From NCBI GenBank assembly GCA_029865515.1, contig JAOUGQ010000130.1, positions 1 to 7,726 on the forward strand: a stretch of DNA of 7,726 bases, given 5' to 3'. Below are positions 6,396 through 7,726 of the stretch, piece by piece (the first letter of the stretch is position 1; each line of letters begins with the position of its first letter). The position numbers and the translations under genes were made by a program. Below the pieces are notes generated by a model that was not told the origin of the DNA, ran no database searches, and was given only the letters and a program-made list of their open reading frames with translations. The stretch comes from Nitrospirota bacterium (GTDB lineage: Bacteria > Nitrospirota > Nitrospiria > Nitrospirales > UBA8639).

Positions 6396-6416
6396 TAATA
6401 ATAAGAAATTTCATGA

Positions 6417-7331
6417 ATGAATGATGCTCATATACCTGTTCTTGTTGAGGAAATATGTTTTTGGCTTAATCCACTGCCAGGTGGAATCTATGTGGATTGT
6501 ACATTGGGGGTCGGTGGAACGTCGCTGAAAATACTCGAAAAAGCTGGAAATAATGCTCATATTATTGGTTTGGATCGTGATCATCAGGCCATTGTTTACG
6601 CGAAAAAAACATTAAGCAAATTTGGAAAATCCGTAAAGATATTCAATGGGAATTTCTCCCACATTAAAGATTTTGTTCATGAAGCAGGCTACGAGAAGGT
6701 CGACGGGGTTGTTTTTGACTTAGGGGTGTCTTCATTGCAGCTGGACCAACCAGAGCGCGGATTTAGTTTTTCTCTTAGTGGTCCCTTGGATATGCGCATG
6801 GATCAAACCCAGGGAGCGACGGCAGCTGATTTGGTTAATTATCTCCCGGAAAAAGAGTTGGCTGATATTATTTTTTCGTATGGTGAAGAGCGCTATTCCC
6901 GTCGGATTGCTCGTGCCATCGTGCAGGCCAGACAAACCGGTTTTATTCAGACAACCCAAGCCTTGGTGAACGTTCTTCAACACGCTCTTCCACTTGCCTA
7001 CAAAAAGGGGCGATTGCATTTTGCCACCAGGACTTTTCAGGCGCTTCGCATTCGGGTGAATCGGGAATTGGATTTGCTGGAGCCAGCTTTGCGGGATGCT
7101 GTCGAACTATTGAAGGAAGGAGGACGAGTTTGCGTGGTGGCATTCCATTCATTGGAAGATCGTATTGTGAAGCACGCCTTCCGTTCAATGGCACGGGGAG
7201 AGCGCCCGCAAATTTCCTTGCTGACGAAAAAACCCGTCATCCCGAGTGAAACAGAAATTCGACACAATCCTCGTGCCAGAAGCGCAAAGTTGCGCGTGGC
7301 CGAGCGCATCCCGGAAGGAGAAAATCCATGA
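6417..7331 (+). CDS. rsmH: 16S rRNA (cytosine-1402-N4)-methyltransferase
   Basis: RsmH (MraW) adds the N4-methyl group to C1402 in the P-site of 16S rRNA. The 304 residues match the family length. Motifs in order: HIPVLVEE (5-12), the SAM-binding VDCTLGVGGTS (26-36), GLDRD (51-55), DLGVSS (101-106), RGFSF (114-118), PLDMRMD (123-129), ATRTFQALRI (203-212), AFHSLEDRIVK (242-252) and NPRARSAKLR (284-293). Two positions depart from the forms I know: Thr35 where GGHS normally has His, and Phe202 where HPATR normally has Pro. No frameshift or stop is seen. The ATG at 6417 lacks a Shine-Dalgarno sequence and is nested among other ATGs. The stop overlaps the ftsL start as ATGA. Together with ftsL and the next start codon it forms the standard dcw order, with mraZ missing in front. 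Confidence 0.95.
   Translation: MNDAHIPVLVEEICFWLNPLPGGIYVDCTLGVGGTSLKILEKAGNNAHIIGLDRDHQAIVYAKKTLSKFGKSVKIFNGNFSHIKDFVHEAGYEKVDGVVFDLGVSSLQLDQPERGFSFSLSGPLDMRMDQTQGATAADLVNYLPEKELADIIFSYGEERYSRRIARAIVQARQTGFIQTTQALVNVLQHALPLAYKKGRLHFATRTFQALRIRVNRELDLLEPALRDAVELLKEGGRVCVVAFHSLEDRIVKHAFRSMARGERPQISLLTKKPVIPSETEIRHNPRARSAKLRVAERIPEGENP
7315..7320 (+). promoter_or_regulatory. Ribosome binding site of ftsL
   Basis: AAGGAG lies inside the last codons of rsmH, 7 nt before the ATG at 7328. It fixes the ftsL start and indicates efficient reinitiation across the ATGA overlap. Confidence 0.75.
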
Positions 7332-7675
7332 AGAAAAACGTGTTTCTTGGAGTCATGATTATGTTGGGGGTGTGGTGTCTAGTGTATGTGGGAGTCAAGA
7401 TTGATATGTGGCGGCTGGGGTATGCCATTGAAGATTTAGAAACTCAGCGAGCGGCATTAAAAAAACAGCAAGAAGGATTGCAGGTTCGGCTATCGGAGTT
7501 AACCGACCCGCAACGAGTCGCTCAACGGGCGCAAAGTCAATTGGGATTCATCGTGCCTCAAGAAGGGCAGATTGTCATGGTCTCCCTGGATACATTGCCT
7601 CATTCTGAATCTGGTGGAAATTCTCCTGTTCGGTTGGTCCGTGAATTTTCAGAGACCGTATTGAGCATTCCATGA
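7328..7675 (+). CDS. ftsL: Cell division protein FtsL
   Basis: This 115-residue bitopic membrane protein fits FtsL, which joins FtsB and FtsQ in the divisome and helps activate septal FtsW-FtsI. A short basic N-terminus (MKKN) precedes one hydrophobic segment at about residues 5-24. A charged coiled-coil-prone stretch follows at 28-60 (DLETQRAALKKQQEGLQVRLSEL). Next comes the FtsL/DivIC-like DPQRVAQRAQSQLGF (60-74) and a poorly conserved periplasmic tail of about 40 residues. Sequence conservation in this family is low, so the call rests on length, topology, the DP-R-A-LG motif and its place between rsmH and the next overlapping gene. A DivIC/FtsB-like identity is less likely at this position. 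Confidence 0.85.
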   Translation: MKKNVFLGVMIMLGVWCLVYVGVKIDMWRLGYAIEDLETQRAALKKQQEGLQVRLSELTDPQRVAQRAQSQLGFIVPQEGQIVMVSLDTLPHSESGGNSPVRLVREFSETVLSIP

Positions 7676-7726
7676 AAACGCCCTCCCCGGACATCCATCC
7701 TGTCTGCAGAATGCGAAGTGGCATAG
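7672..7726 (+). CDS. ftsI: N-terminal start of a probable FtsI/PBP transpeptidase (partial)
   Basis: An ATG at 7672 overlaps the ftsL stop as ATGA and the frame stays open to the end of the window, giving 18 residues (MKTPSPDIHPVCRMRSGI). These have no diagnostic motif; a polar, mildly basic cytoplasmic tail before a membrane anchor is usual for FtsI. The name rests on the conserved order rsmH-ftsL-ftsI and the tight overlap. No strong ribosome binding site is visible, so translation is probably coupled to ftsL. Confidence 0.55.
   Translation, partial: MKTPSPDIHPVCRMRSGI

Noticed and set aside
6144..6398. Plus-strand frame reaching from asnS into the rsmH leader
   Set aside because: Its first part is out of frame within asnS motif 3, and its end covers the promoter and repeat array. 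There is no ribosome binding site or protein family match.
6211..6416. Possible remnant of mraZ between asnS and rsmH
   Set aside because: The gap is less than half the size of an mraZ gene and no frame shows MraZ-like residues such as the GR-I-P motif. Only the operator-like repeats remain.
1..7726. Novel defence, mobile or multi-gene system; CRISPR, tRNA, insertion sequence or prophage
   Set aside because: All genes belong to known housekeeping families in a tight layout. No terminal inverted repeats, transposase, spacer array, cloverleaf sequence or foreign-looking block was found by eye.

Overview
The window is a compact bacterial housekeeping region of roughly half GC, with nearly every base used. 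Protein resemblance and content (RNase Y, YmdB-type phosphodiesterase, TlyA, a discriminating-type AsnRS and the start of a dcw cluster) suggest a Gram-negative-type, deep-branching bacterium. My best guess is the Nitrospirota (a moderate-GC Nitrospira relative), but this is an impression from sequence and was not tested by a search.

Layout, left to right. (1) Bases 1-2226: the last codons of rny (RNase Y), then the YmdB-type metallophosphoesterase, then xseA, which overlaps it by 14 bp. (2) Bases 2227-3474: xseB behind its own candidate sigma70 promoter, then tlyA, an rRNA 2'-O-methyltransferase. (3) Bases 3504-4424: a GalE-like NAD-dependent sugar epimerase. (4) Bases 4478-4798: a single-domain rhodanese, the only minus-strand gene, with a near-consensus promoter and a strong ribosome binding site. 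(5) Bases 4909-6210: asnS, followed by a weak T-tract terminator. (6) Bases 6336-7726: a strong promoter, then rsmH, ftsL and the first codons of a gene that by position should be ftsI. The last three are joined by ATGA stop/start overlaps, the classic front end of the division and cell wall (dcw) cluster.

Functionally this is RNA turnover and signalling (rny, ymdB), DNA repair (exonuclease VII, both subunits), ribosome methylation (tlyA, rsmH), aminoacylation (asnS), sugar-nucleotide metabolism (epimerase), sulfur transfer (rhodanese) and septal peptidoglycan synthesis (ftsL, ftsI).

The most interesting signal is regulatory. Just after the -10 box of the rsmH promoter lie TGGGA, TGGGA and TGGAT at an exact 10-bp period. 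This is the pattern described for MraZ operators (TGGGN repeats with 5-bp spacers). Yet mraZ, which usually sits directly upstream of rsmH, is absent, and asnS occupies that place. I saw no mobile element, CRISPR array, tRNA, phage gene or novel multi-gene system.
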